Assembly (NCBI RefSeq): GCF_016862275.1
Contig: NZ_BOMQ01000011.1
Span: forward strand, 1-64,000
Direction: 5' to 3'
DNA: 64,000 nucleotides
Source of the DNA: Actinoplanes nipponensis
Lineage (GTDB): Bacteria > Actinomycetota > Actinomycetes > Mycobacteriales > Micromonosporaceae
Position 1 is the first letter of the stretch; each line of letters starts with the position of its first letter. Shown here one piece after another: positions 8,584-17,220 of this stretch. The notes beneath the pieces were generated by a model that was not told the DNA's origin, did no database searches, and saw only the letters and a list, made by a program, of their open reading frames with translations. A program made the position numbers and the translations under genes.

Positions 8584-10188
8584 TCAGCCCTGGAGGTCCC
8601 GACGCCGGTAGCCCGCGGCGCCGGCCGCCACCAGCGCGACGGCGAGCGTTGTCATGATCAGGGTGGCGGCCCAGGCGACGGCGGTCAGCGGGACGGGGGC
8701 CAGGTGGGCGAACGGCGACAGCTGCCGCACCCAGCGCGGCGCGCCGGCGCTCTCGGCGATCACCAGCAGCAGGAAGCCCCCGGTGGCGGGCAGCGATCCG
8801 GCCAGGGCGGCCGCCCGCGGCGCCCAGCCGGTGGCCAGCACGGCCGCACCCAGGCTGAGGAGCACGATGGGCAGCGTGTTCCAGGCCCCGGCCAGGGCGG
8901 CGGGCAGCCCGAGCCGGCCCCCGGTGGCGGCGAGGCCGGCCCAGACGGCGACCCCGGCCACGGTGACCAGGGCGAGCGCGCCGCCGACGGTGGCGGCCAG
9001 CTCGGCGGCGAGCAGCCGGAGCCGGCTGATCGGCTGGGCGGTCAGCAGCGTCAGGTGGCGGCTGTTCTCGGCGGCGACGAAGGCCGACAGGCGGACCGCC
9101 ACGAAACCGCCGACGGGCACGGCCAGCAACGCGAACAGGGTCGCGGCGAACCCCTCGACGGCGTCCAGGCCGGCGAACCCGGCCCGGGCCGCCTGACCGG
9201 CGAGGGCGGGGTTGTCCGCCAGGAAGCCGGTGACCGACCTCGTGGTGAAGCCGATGAGCAGGTAGTACGCGCCGACACCCAGGGCCCAGCCGGTCAGCGG
9301 CCGCAGCAGCCGCCGGGCCGCGAACGCCTCCACGCTGGTCAGCGAGCTCAGCCGGGGGCGCCGGCCGGCCGGGCCGGCCACCAGGCCACCCCCGGCATCG
9401 CGGCGGCCGGCGGCGGCGAGCGCCGCGCCGGTCACCACCGCGGCCGCGGCCAGCAGGAGCAGCAGCGGCAGGACCCGGTTCCGGCCGTACGGCTCGCTGA
9501 GGGCGAGCAGCCCGAACGGCGTCAGCCAGCGCAGCCACCCCAGCTCGGTGAGACCGTCGCCGACCATCCGCGCGAGCAGCCCGGCGCCCAGCACCGCCAC
9601 GGCCGTGCCGGTCGCGGTCGCCCGGGCCGGGAACACCTGCGCCGCGAGCCCGGCGGCAGCGACGAAGAACAACCCGAGAACGCCGAGGCCCGCGCCGTGC
9701 ACCACCGCGCCGGCCGGCTCGGTGCCGCTGAGCAGCAGCACGGAGGTCACCGCGGCCCCCGCGGCAACCGGGACGATCATGACCGCGGCGAGGTGCCGGG
9801 CCACCGTCGCGCGCAGGGTCACCCGCCCGGCCAGCAGCAGCGCCCACCGGCCGGCGTCCTCCTCGCCGCGGGTGATGCGGGTGGTGGCCAGGATCGCCCA
9901 CGCGGCCAGCAGGACGGCGATGAAGGTGCCGACCCGCCACACCGTGAAGCCGCCGGCCCGGTCGAGCGCGACCGGCTCGCCGAACAGCGTACGGATGGCC
10001 GGGTTGGCGGCGAGCCGGCCGATGCTGCCCGCGGCGGCCGGATCGGCCATGACCCTCGTATAGGTGGCCGCCACCAGCGCCGGCAGGCCCGCGCAGAGTC
10101 CCACCACGAGGAGGCCGCCCCGGCGCACCTGGCGGACCGCCACCCCGGTGACCGCCGTCGCCGGGTTGGCCGGCCTTCCGGCGCTCAT
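8584..10188 (-). CDS. ABC-2 type exporter permease, large tetronasin-type
   Basis: 534 residues with about twelve hydrophobic segments, the size and shape of two-half ABC-2 permeases found in actinobacterial antibiotic exporters (TnrB-like). Its ATG overlaps the stop of the upstream ATPase gene as ATGA (10188-10185), so the two are translationally coupled and likely form one complex. The substrate is not predictable; drug or lipid export is the usual inference for this family. Confidence 0.83.
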   Translation of the reverse strand: MSAGRPANPATAVTGVAVRQVRRGGLLVVGLCAGLPALVAATYTRVMADPAAAGSIGRLAANPAIRTLFGEPVALDRAGGFTVWRVGTFIAVLLAAWAILATTRITRGEEDAGRWALLLAGRVTLRATVARHLAAVMIVPVAAGAAVTSVLLLSGTEPAGAVVHGAGLGVLGLFFVAAAGLAAQVFPARATATGTAVAVLGAGLLARMVGDGLTELGWLRWLTPFGLLALSEPYGRNRVLPLLLLLAAAAVVTGAALAAAGRRDAGGGLVAGPAGRRPRLSSLTSVEAFAARRLLRPLTGWALGVGAYYLLIGFTTRSVTGFLADNPALAGQAARAGFAGLDAVEGFAATLFALLAVPVGGFVAVRLSAFVAAENSRHLTLLTAQPISRLRLLAAELAATVGGALALVTVAGVAVWAGLAATGGRLGLPAALAGAWNTLPIVLLSLGAAVLATGWAPRAAALAGSLPATGGFLLLVIAESAGAPRWVRQLSPFAHLAPVPLTAVAWAATLIMTTLAVALVAAGAAGYRRRDLQG

Positions 10189-11081
10189 CGGCTTTCCGGC
10201 GTGCCGTAGTAGTCGAGGAAGATCTCTTCCAGGCTGGCCTCCCGGACGGCCAGAGCGGTGACCTCGGCGGCGGCGAGCGCCCGCAACGCGGGTGCCGGCG
10301 CGCCGATGAGCGAGAACCGCAGCCGGCCGGCGCCGACCTGCTCGACCGAGTCGACGCCGGGAACCGTGTCCAGTCCGGACGGTGGGGCGCCGGTGTAGGA
10401 CACGGTCACCTCGGTGCGGTGCAGGCCCCGCAGCTGGTCGATGGCGGCGATCTCGGCCAGCCGGCCGGCCCGCAGGATCGCGACGCGGTCGCACACCGCC
10501 TCGACCTCGGCGAGCTGGTGGGAGCTGAGGAACACGGTCTGCCCGCGCTCACGGGCCTGGGCCACGGCGGCGCGGAACTCCCTTTCCATCAGCGGATCGA
10601 GGCCGCTGGTGGGCTCGTCCAGGACCAGCAGCGGCGCCCGGGTGGCGAACGCCGCGACGAGCGCGACCTTCTGCCGGTTGCCGCTCGAGTAGGTGCGGGC
10701 CGGCTTGCTCGGGTCCAGGGCGAAGCGTTCCACGAGCTCGGCGCGGTAGGACGGATCGATGCCGGGGCCGGTGGACGCCTGCAGGTGCAGGATCTCCGCC
10801 CCGGTCAGCTGCGGCCACAACGCCACGTCGGCGGGCACGTACGCCAGCCGCCGGTGGGCCCGGGCGACGTCGGCGGCGTCGGTGTCGAACACCCAGGCGC
10901 GGCCGGCGGTCGGGCGGGCCTGTCCCAGCAGCATCCGGATGGTGGTCGACTTCCCGGCGCCGTTGGGGCCGAGGAAACCGAACACCTCCCCGGCCGCCAC
11001 CTCCAGGCAGAGGTCGTCGACGGCCACCACACGGCCGTACCGTTTGCCGAGATTGACGGTGCGCAGCGCAGCACTGCTCAT
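10185..11081 (-). CDS. ABC transporter ATP-binding protein
   Basis: 298 residues. Walker A is GPNGAGKST, the signature region is TYSSGNRQKVAL (a variant of LSGGQ), and Walker B is LLVLDEPTSGLDP. A switch His lies in FLSSHQLAEVE. The C-terminal extension of about 80 residues is typical of drug-type ABC ATPases of the DrrA/CcmA group. The ATG at 11081 was chosen because upstream in-frame sequence lacks similarity and runs into the divergent promoter zone. It pairs with the permease at 8584-10188. Confidence 0.87.
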   Translation of the reverse strand: MSSAALRTVNLGKRYGRVVAVDDLCLEVAAGEVFGFLGPNGAGKSTTIRMLLGQARPTAGRAWVFDTDAADVARAHRRLAYVPADVALWPQLTGAEILHLQASTGPGIDPSYRAELVERFALDPSKPARTYSSGNRQKVALVAAFATRAPLLVLDEPTSGLDPLMEREFRAAVAQARERGQTVFLSSHQLAEVEAVCDRVAILRAGRLAEIAAIDQLRGLHRTEVTVSYTGAPPSGLDTVPGVDSVEQVGAGRLRFSLIGAPAPALRALAAAEVTALAVREASLEEIFLDYYGTPESR

Positions 11082-11223
11082 GGCGGAGGTCCTTACCGGC
11101 CGACGTGGATATGACCGCCGACCAGACTTCCCGGCACACCAGGGCTCACCGTACCCCCCGGCCTCCACCCCGCGGGCGCGCCGGTCTATCCATCCACCGC
11201 CATCGAACCCTACTCTCCGGTAC

Positions 11224-12564
11224 ATGCCTCGAATCCCCAGTGCCCTGGCGGCCGTCGTCACCCTCGCCGGCGCCTGCGTCGCGGTCCTGACCGCCGCCCC
11301 GGCCGCCCTCGCCGCGAGCGGCGCCTTCACCGCGCTGACCTACAACGTCGCCGGGCTCCCGGAGGGCCTGTCCAGCGCGCCGACCCCGCGCGCCTCCGCG
11401 ACCACCGCGATCGGCCAGCGCCTCGGGCCGTACGACGTCGTGCACGTCCAGGAGGACTTCAACTACCACGCCGCGCTGTACGCCGCGGACAGCCACCCCC
11501 ATCGGACGCCGACCAGCGGCGGCGCCGGCATCGGCAGCGGACTCAACACGCTGTCCGGCCTCTCCTCCGACACGGACGACTTCGAGCGCGTGCGCTGGAA
11601 CTCCTGCCGGCTCGACTCCGGCGACTGCCTGACCCCGAAGGGGTTCAGCTTCCAGCGCGCGCGCCTGGCCGAGGGCGTGTTCGCCGACTTCTACAACCTG
11701 CACACCAACGCCGGCACCAGCGCCGGGGACCAGGCGGCCCGGGCCGACAACCTCCACCAGCTCAGCGCGTTCATCGCGACGCACTCGGCCGGCAACGCCG
11801 TGCTGGTCATGGGTGACACGAACACCCGATACACGCGCGCCGCGGACACCATCGCCGAGTTCGCCGCGGCCAACGGGCTCACCGACGCCTGGGTGCAACG
11901 CGAGCGCGGCGGGGTGGCGCCGGCGAAGGGCAGCGACGCGCTGCTCTGCGACGAGAACGCGGTCACCGACGCCTGCGAGGTGGTCGACAAGGTCCTCTAC
12001 CGCGGCAACCGGCTCGTCACGCTGAACGCCCTGGACTACCACAACCAGCACGCCGCCTTCCGGGACGACAACGGCCGCAGGCTGTCCGACCACGACCCGA
12101 TCAGCGTCACGTTCTCCTGGTCGGCCAACCCCGCGTACCGGATGAGCGAGCAGTTCGGCGGCCCGCACGGCGGCTTCTACACCGACCTCGACCGCGTCCC
12201 GGCCGGCGCCCGGGCCACCTCCCTCAGCCTGCGGTCCGGCTCCCGGGTGGACCAGATCGGCCTCACCCTGAGCGACGGCGCCGTGCTCGCCCACGGCGGC
12301 GCCGGCGGGACCGCCGCGACCCTCGCCCTGGGCCCGGAAGAGTACGTGAGCTCGGTCCGGCTCTGCCGGGGCCGGCACGACAACACGACGCGGATCTTCT
12401 TCGCGCAGTTCACCACCAGCGCCGGCCGCACCCTGGCCGGCGGCGCCACGACCGGGGACTGCGTCACCCGCACGACGCCGGACGGCTGGGCCCTGGCCGG
12501 TTTCCACGGCCGCTCCGGCGACGAGGTGGACAAGCTCGGCCTCGTCTACACGAAGCGGCCCTGA
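11224..12564 (+). CDS. Secreted endonuclease/exonuclease/phosphatase-fold hydrolase with jacalin-like tail
   Basis: 446 residues with a signal peptide (SALAAVVTLAGACVAVLTAAPAALA). Residues about 35-305 form an EEP domain: FTALTYNVAGLPEG, HVQEDF (metal-binding Glu), DFYNLHTNAG, LVMGDTNTRY (Asp/Asn pair) and the terminal RRLSDHDPISVTF with catalytic Asp-His. Secreted EEP members include sphingomyelinases and DNases. Residues about 320-446 have the jacalin/beta-prism features FGGPHGGFYTDL and GFHGRSGDEVDKLG, suggesting carbohydrate or glycan binding. Cysteine pairs fit an exported protein. The combination suggests an enzyme targeted to a glycosylated surface; the substrate is unknown. Confidence 0.82.
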   Translation: MPRIPSALAAVVTLAGACVAVLTAAPAALAASGAFTALTYNVAGLPEGLSSAPTPRASATTAIGQRLGPYDVVHVQEDFNYHAALYAADSHPHRTPTSGGAGIGSGLNTLSGLSSDTDDFERVRWNSCRLDSGDCLTPKGFSFQRARLAEGVFADFYNLHTNAGTSAGDQAARADNLHQLSAFIATHSAGNAVLVMGDTNTRYTRAADTIAEFAAANGLTDAWVQRERGGVAPAKGSDALLCDENAVTDACEVVDKVLYRGNRLVTLNALDYHNQHAAFRDDNGRRLSDHDPISVTFSWSANPAYRMSEQFGGPHGGFYTDLDRVPAGARATSLSLRSGSRVDQIGLTLSDGAVLAHGGAGGTAATLALGPEEYVSSVRLCRGRHDNTTRIFFAQFTTSAGRTLAGGATTGDCVTRTTPDGWALAGFHGRSGDEVDKLGLVYTKRP

Positions 12565-12595
12565 TGGCCATCAGGTGAACAGCCGCCCGCGGGGC

Positions 12596-12608
12596 TTGTC
12601 CGGGACAA
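12596..12608. promoter_or_regulatory. Small perfect palindrome before the arsenic operon
   Basis: TTGTCC-G-GGACAA is a perfect 13-base palindrome 24 bases before the ars start codon. It lies 32 bases after the preceding stop and immediately before the larger operator. It could be a second operator half or part of a weak terminator for the preceding gene. Confidence 0.35.
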
Positions 12609-12611
12609 CAA

Positions 12612-12644
12612 GCTCAGTGATTATTGAGTCAATGAGCACTGAGC
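12612..12644. promoter_or_regulatory. 33-bp ArsR-type operator overlapping the ars start codon
   Basis: The segment is a near-perfect palindrome centred on G12628, with 16-base arms that pair at 14 positions. The inner core TTGA-G-TCAA and outer arms GCTCAGTG and CACTGAGC are perfect. It contains the ATTGA/TCAAT pattern typical of ArsR/SmtB operators and covers the ATG at 12632. A bound repressor would block both transcription and ribosome access. Autoregulation by the ArsR domain encoded just after it is the natural inference. Confidence 0.75.
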
Positions 12645-13327
12645 GGCAGCGGGTGGGGGAGCGGGCGCGGATCCACGCCGCGCTGGGTGACCCGGCGCGC
12701 CTGGCGATCGTGGACGCGCTGAGCCTCGGCGATGCCTCGCCGGGCGAGATCGCCCACGACCTCGCCCTGCCGACGAACCTGGTCGCGCACCACGTCAAGG
12801 TCCTGGCCGCGGCCGGGTTGGTGGAACGCACCCGCTCCGAGGCCGACCGCCGCCGCACCTACCTGCGGCTGCGCCCCGAGACCCTGGGCCTGCTGGCCGG
12901 GCCCCGGCTGCCCGACGCCGACCGGGTCGTCTTCGTGTGCACCCACAACTCGGCCCGTTCCCAGCTGGCCGCCGCGTTGTGGGCCGACCGCACCCACCGG
13001 CCCGCCGCGTCCGCCGGGACCCACCCGGCGCCGCGGGTCCACCCGCGGGCGGTCCGGGTCGCCCGCCGGCACGGGCTGCGGCTGAACCCGGCCGGCCCCG
13101 CGCACGTCGCCGACGTGGTCACCGACCAGGACCTGGTCATCGCGGTCTGCGACAACGCCCACGAGGACCTGACCGGCGCCGTCCGGCCGCGGCTGCACTG
13201 GTCGGTGCCCGACCCGGTGCGGGCCGGCACCGACGCGGCCTTCGAGGCCGCCTACGCCGACCTCGCCGGGCGCATCGAGCGTCTCGCGCCGCCCGGTCCG
13301 CCGGCCCCACCCGTACGTCCCGCCTGA
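12632..13327 (+). CDS. ArsR repressor fused to a low-molecular-weight phosphatase/arsenate reductase-like domain
   Basis: 231 residues. Residues about 1-90 form an ArsR winged helix (ARIHAALGDPARLAIVDALSLGDASPGEIA, then LVAHHVKVLAAAGLVERTRSEADRRRTYLRL). Residues about 105-225 form an LMW-PTP/ArsC-like domain starting VVFVCTHNSARS, with the P-loop CxxxxxR (Cys-Thr-His-Asn-Ser-Ala-Arg) intact and a downstream VPDPV in place of the usual DPAG. The fusion may sense arsenic through a cysteine in the second domain or couple sensing to reduction. No ribosome-binding site is evident; the operator covers that region. It heads an operon with an aquaporin and a second ArsC. ATG 12575 would extend the protein without similarity. 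Confidence 0.85.
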   Translation: MSTERQRVGERARIHAALGDPARLAIVDALSLGDASPGEIAHDLALPTNLVAHHVKVLAAAGLVERTRSEADRRRTYLRLRPETLGLLAGPRLPDADRVVFVCTHNSARSQLAAALWADRTHRPAASAGTHPAPRVHPRAVRVARRHGLRLNPAGPAHVADVVTDQDLVIAVCDNAHEDLTGAVRPRLHWSVPDPVRAGTDAAFEAAYADLAGRIERLAPPGPPAPPVRPA

Positions 13328-13356
13328 CCTGCCCACCACCTGGAGAAACCGTACTC

Positions 13357-14109
13357 ATGAACCCTGTTGCGACCTGGCGGCGCCTGCTCGCCGAGTTCGC
13401 CGGCACCGCGCTGCTGGTGACCGCCGTCGTCGGCTCGGGCGTCATGGCGACCACCCTGTCGCCGGACGACGTCGGGCTGCAGCTGCTGGAGAACTCGGTC
13501 GCGACCGCGTTCGCCCTCGGCGCGCTGATCCTCACCTTCGGGCCGGTCTCCGGCGCGCACTTCAACCCGGTCGTCTCGGCCGCCGACTGGTTCCTCGGCC
13601 GCCGCGCCGGCACCGGCCTGACCGCCGGCGACCTCGGCGGCTACGCCCTGGCCCAGACCCTGGGCGCGATCGCCGGGTCGATCCTGGCGAACCTCATGTT
13701 CGACCTGGCCGCCGTCGACTTCTCCGGCCGGGACCGTTCCGCCGGTCACCTGTGGCTGGGCGAGGTCGTCGCCACCGCCGGGCTGATCCTGCTGATCTTC
13801 GCCCTGGCCCGCTCCGGCCGGTCCGCGGTCGCCCCGGCCGCGGTCGGCGCCTACATCGGCGCCGCGTACTGGTTCACCAGCAGCACCAGCTTCGCCAACC
13901 CCGCGGTCACGATCGGCCGCGCCTTCACCGACACCTTCGCCGGGATCGCCCCGGCGTCCGTGCCCGGCTTCGTCGTCGCGCAGCTCGTCGGTCTCGCGGC
14001 CGGGGCCGCCCTGACCCTGGCCCTCTACCCCGGCGTGGGCCAGGCGGCCGACGAGGTGGTCGTCGCCCACGACGGGGGCACCGCGCCCACCCACGCCGGC
14101 CGGCCCTGA
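13357..14109 (+). CDS. Aquaporin/MIP-family channel of the arsenic operon (probable arsenite channel)
   Basis: 250 residues with six hydrophobic segments and two MIP half-helix motifs: HFNPVVS (NPV in place of NPA) and FANPAVTIGRAF (NPA with Arg). Its placement between an ArsR-ArsC fusion and an ArsC mirrors operons in which an aquaglyceroporin (AqpS of Sinorhizobium) replaces the ArsB/Acr3 pump. Arsenate reduced inside the cell leaves as arsenite down its gradient. GGAGAAA precedes the ATG. The gap to the upstream stop is 29 bases. Confidence 0.87.
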   Translation: MNPVATWRRLLAEFAGTALLVTAVVGSGVMATTLSPDDVGLQLLENSVATAFALGALILTFGPVSGAHFNPVVSAADWFLGRRAGTGLTAGDLGGYALAQTLGAIAGSILANLMFDLAAVDFSGRDRSAGHLWLGEVVATAGLILLIFALARSGRSAVAPAAVGAYIGAAYWFTSSTSFANPAVTIGRAFTDTFAGIAPASVPGFVVAQLVGLAAGAALTLALYPGVGQAADEVVVAHDGGTAPTHAGRP

Positions 14110-14155
14110 CCGCGCCGCCGCCCCACCCCGACAACCACACCAGGAGATGTCTCCG

Positions 14156-14560
14156 ATGAGCAAGCCCAGCGTCCTGTTCGTCTGCGTGCACAATGCCGGC
14201 CGTTCCCAGATGGCCGCCGGCTGGCTACGCCACCTCGCCGGCGACACCGTCGAGGTCCGCTCGGCCGGCTCCGCGCCCGCCGAGGCCGTCAATCCGGCCG
14301 CCGTCCAGGCCATGGCCGAGGTCGGCATCGACATCACCGGCCAGACCCCGAGGAAGCTCGCCTGGGAGACCGCCGAATCCTCCGACGTGATCATCACCAT
14401 GGGCTGCGGCGACGCCTGCCCGGTCTTCCCCGGCAAGCGCTACGAGGACTGGAAGCTCGAGGACCCGGCCGGCCGGGGCGTCGAGGCCGTACGCCCGATC
14501 CGCGACGAGATCAGGACCCGGGTCGAGCACCTGCTCACGGAGCTGGCCCCGGCCACCTGA
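14156..14560 (+). CDS. arsC: Arsenate reductase, LMW-phosphatase family
   Basis: 134 residues. The P-loop CVHNAGRS opens the protein, and the GCGDACPVFPGKRYEDWKLEDPAG block carries the second redox cysteine and the DPAG acid loop. This is the pattern of actinobacterial arsenate reductases that use mycothiol/mycoredoxin or thioredoxin. ATG 14156 is chosen over 14147 because AGGAG lies a proper distance ahead only of 14156. It is the third gene of the arsenic operon and provides the arsenite exported by the adjacent channel. Confidence 0.9.
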   Translation: MSKPSVLFVCVHNAGRSQMAAGWLRHLAGDTVEVRSAGSAPAEAVNPAAVQAMAEVGIDITGQTPRKLAWETAESSDVIITMGCGDACPVFPGKRYEDWKLEDPAGRGVEAVRPIRDEIRTRVEHLLTELAPAT

Positions 14561-14604
14561 CCGGCCCGTGCCGCCGCGTGGGGTGTCCTGTCAGGGCTTC
14601 GACG

Positions 14605-17220
14605 TCACCCGGGGTGCGGATGCGGCTCACCGTCGCGTGGGTCTGCCGAGCGGGGCGATCCGGTGTCCTGTCCGGGTGGCGTGTACCGCAGGCAGACCAG
14701 GACGATGTCGTCGTCGGTGGGGGAGTCGTCGGTCATGCGCGCGACGATGCCGTCGGCGACGGCCGGCAGGGTCCGGGCGGTCAGACCGGCGGCGACCGTC
14801 TCGAGGCGGGCGATGCCGGCGGTGAGGGTGGTGCGGCGGCGTTCGATGAGGCCGTCGGAGTACATGACGATCAGAGCGCCGGGCTCCAGCGTGATCTCTG
14901 CCCTGGGGCGGCGCCGGGTGTCGCGGTCGTCGTGGTACCGGTAGATCGCGGGGGCCCGGGCGTGCTCGAGCCGTTGCGGGGGCCGGCCGGGGGCGAGCAC
15001 GAGCGGCGGCGGGTGCCCGGCCGACGAGTACGTGAGCACGCCGGAACGCGGGTCGATGATGACGCAGACGGCGCTGACCAGCTCGGCGCCGCTCGGTCCG
15101 CAGGCGTACTCCTCGAGGGCGTCGAGAACGGCGGCCGGGTCGGCCGGGGTGTGGGGTACGAAGGCGGCGGTGACGGCCCGGAGCCGGCCCATGATGATCG
15201 CCGCGTCCATGGTGTGCCCGGCCACGTCGCCGATGACCACGCCGATGCGGCCGTCCGGCCAGGCGAACGTGTCGTACCAGTCGCCGCCGACCTCCAGGAG
15301 CTCGTCGCCGGCCCGGTAGCGGGCCTCGATGCCCAGGTGGGGATGGGACTCGACCCGGTCGGGCAGCATGGACCGCTGGAGCCGGACGGCGATGTCGTGT
15401 TCCCGCTGGCGGATGTGCGCCGACATCAGGACCACGCCGATGCGCCGGGCCAGGTCCTCGAAGAAGGCCAGATCGTCGGGCCGGTACGGCGCGCGCCCGG
15501 GCTCGCTGAGCCCGATCATGAGCGCTCCCGACTTCGCGTCGCTGAGCGCCAGTGGCACGGCCAGGTGCGAGCGGGTGCCCAGCCGGGCGAGCAGCTGGGT
15601 CGCGTCGGGGGAATACCGGGCGTACTCCGCGATCATGTCCGGGGCGATGCTCAGGAGCTGGGCAGTCCCGGCCGCGGCGGCGTGCAGCGAATCGGGCTGT
15701 CCGGCGCCGAGCCGGTGCTCGGTCCGCAGGCGGCGCAGGATCTGCGCCTTCTCATGGTCGCGGTGGGTGAGCGCGAGGAGGAAGTCGTCCTCGCCGGGCG
15801 CCTCCACCGTCGCGTAGTCGGCGACCCGGGGCACCAGGACATCGGTCAGAGCTTGCACCTGGGCCGCGACCGTGTGGTGGCGTTCCAGGGTGCTGAGCAC
15901 GTCGACGACCAGTTGCGCACGAGCGTGCCGATCGTGCCGGGCCTGCTCCTCCGCGGCCTTGCGGATCGCCGCCCAGGTGCGCTCGGCGGCATCGGTGATC
16001 AGCGTCAGGTCGTCGGGAACCCAGCTCCGCGGCTCGAGGTCGTGCACCGCCACGGCGGCCACCGGGCGGTTCTGCCGCACCACGGGCACGACGACGTAGG
16101 CCCCGGCGCCGAAACCGGCGGGCGACTCGGGGCCGGCCGCGTCGACGACGACGGGCTGCCCGGCCCGGAACGCCGTCATACGGTCCGCCCCGTAGTCGTC
16201 CAAGGGGTGCCGGGTCCGCAGGCCGGGCAGGTCCGGACAGTGCTCGGCCAGCACGGTCGCGTACTCGACGTGCTCGTCGATCTCCAGGTAGCGGACCCGG
16301 CCGGCGCGCAGGTGCCGGGCCAGGGTCCGGGCCGCCCCGGCGGCGATCTGCGCCGGGTCCGTCAACGACTCCAGCACGTCGGCCAGCCGCGTGCGGAAGG
16401 CGTTGATCGCCGCGGCGGCGTTCAGCGTGAGCTGGGCCAGTTTCCGTTCGGTGACGTCGGCGCTGGTTCCGACGTAACCGAGGAACACGCCGTCCGGGCC
16501 GATCCGGGGGCTGCCCCACGATTCCAGCCAGCGCCACTGCCCGTCCGCGTGCCGGACGCGGACCTCGCCGTGGAAGGGGCGGCGTTCGGCGACGGCGGCG
16601 AGGAAGTCGCGCCCGTACTGCCGACCGTCGTCGGGGTGGGTCAGCATCTGCCACCGCTCCGCCCGCATCTGGTGGCGGCTGACGCCGAAGAACGAGCAGA
16701 AGGTGGCATTGACCCACTCCTGCCGGCCGGCGGAGTCGTGCTGCCAGATCAGCAACGGCAGGTTGTCGGCCATGGTGCGGAACCGTTCCTCGCTCTCCCG
16801 CAGGGCCGCCTGCGAGGCGAGGCGTTCGGAGACGTCGATGGACAGCCCGACGACGCCGACGAGCTCGTCACCGCGGATGATCGGGCTGTTGACGACCATC
16901 GCGGTGAAGGTGGAACCGTCCTTGCGCTGAACCTCGAACTCCCCGCGCCAGCTGTCGCCCCGGCGCAGCGCCGACATGATCGAGCGGGCCTGGTCCGCCG
17001 TCGTCAACGTCGGGGTCACCTCGATGATCGATCGCCCGATGACCTCGGCCGCCGTCCACCCGTACATGACCTCGGCGAAACGGTTCCAGACGACGATGCG
17101 CCCGTCGAGGTCGGTGGCGATGATGCCCTGTTCCGCCGCGTTCAGCAGGAGAGCCGCCAGTCCCGTGTCGGCCCCGCTCGCGGCGGTCCGCTCAGCTCCG
17201 AAGACGTCCATCTCAACCAT
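14605..17220 (-). CDS. PAS/GAF sensor with PP2C (SpoIIE/RsbU) phosphatase domain
   Basis: 871 residues without a transmembrane segment. Two PAS domains come first (about 25-140, AAEQGIIATDLDGRIVVWN; and 145-265, ending SADVTERKLAQ). Two GAF-like domains follow (about 280-430 and 440-600). The C-terminal PP2C domain (about 625-855) contains GGDWYDTF, GDVAGHTMDAA, SSAGHPPPLV and MYSDGLIERR, the metal-binding Asp signatures of SpoIIE-type phosphatases. It should dephosphorylate an anti-anti-sigma (STAS) protein in response to a cytoplasmic signal, possibly redox or light. Its ATG overlaps the upstream MEDS-ATPase stop by 8 bases, so the two are co-expressed. A STAS candidate lies at 18893. Confidence 0.9.
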   Translation of the reverse strand: MVEMDVFGAERTAASGADTGLAALLLNAAEQGIIATDLDGRIVVWNRFAEVMYGWTAAEVIGRSIIEVTPTLTTADQARSIMSALRRGDSWRGEFEVQRKDGSTFTAMVVNSPIIRGDELVGVVGLSIDVSERLASQAALRESEERFRTMADNLPLLIWQHDSAGRQEWVNATFCSFFGVSRHQMRAERWQMLTHPDDGRQYGRDFLAAVAERRPFHGEVRVRHADGQWRWLESWGSPRIGPDGVFLGYVGTSADVTERKLAQLTLNAAAAINAFRTRLADVLESLTDPAQIAAGAARTLARHLRAGRVRYLEIDEHVEYATVLAEHCPDLPGLRTRHPLDDYGADRMTAFRAGQPVVVDAAGPESPAGFGAGAYVVVPVVRQNRPVAAVAVHDLEPRSWVPDDLTLITDAAERTWAAIRKAAEEQARHDRHARAQLVVDVLSTLERHHTVAAQVQALTDVLVPRVADYATVEAPGEDDFLLALTHRDHEKAQILRRLRTEHRLGAGQPDSLHAAAAGTAQLLSIAPDMIAEYARYSPDATQLLARLGTRSHLAVPLALSDAKSGALMIGLSEPGRAPYRPDDLAFFEDLARRIGVVLMSAHIRQREHDIAVRLQRSMLPDRVESHPHLGIEARYRAGDELLEVGGDWYDTFAWPDGRIGVVIGDVAGHTMDAAIIMGRLRAVTAAFVPHTPADPAAVLDALEEYACGPSGAELVSAVCVIIDPRSGVLTYSSAGHPPPLVLAPGRPPQRLEHARAPAIYRYHDDRDTRRRPRAEITLEPGALIVMYSDGLIERRRTTLTAGIARLETVAAGLTARTLPAVADGIVARMTDDSPTDDDIVLVCLRYTPPGQDTGSPRSADPRDGEPHPHPG

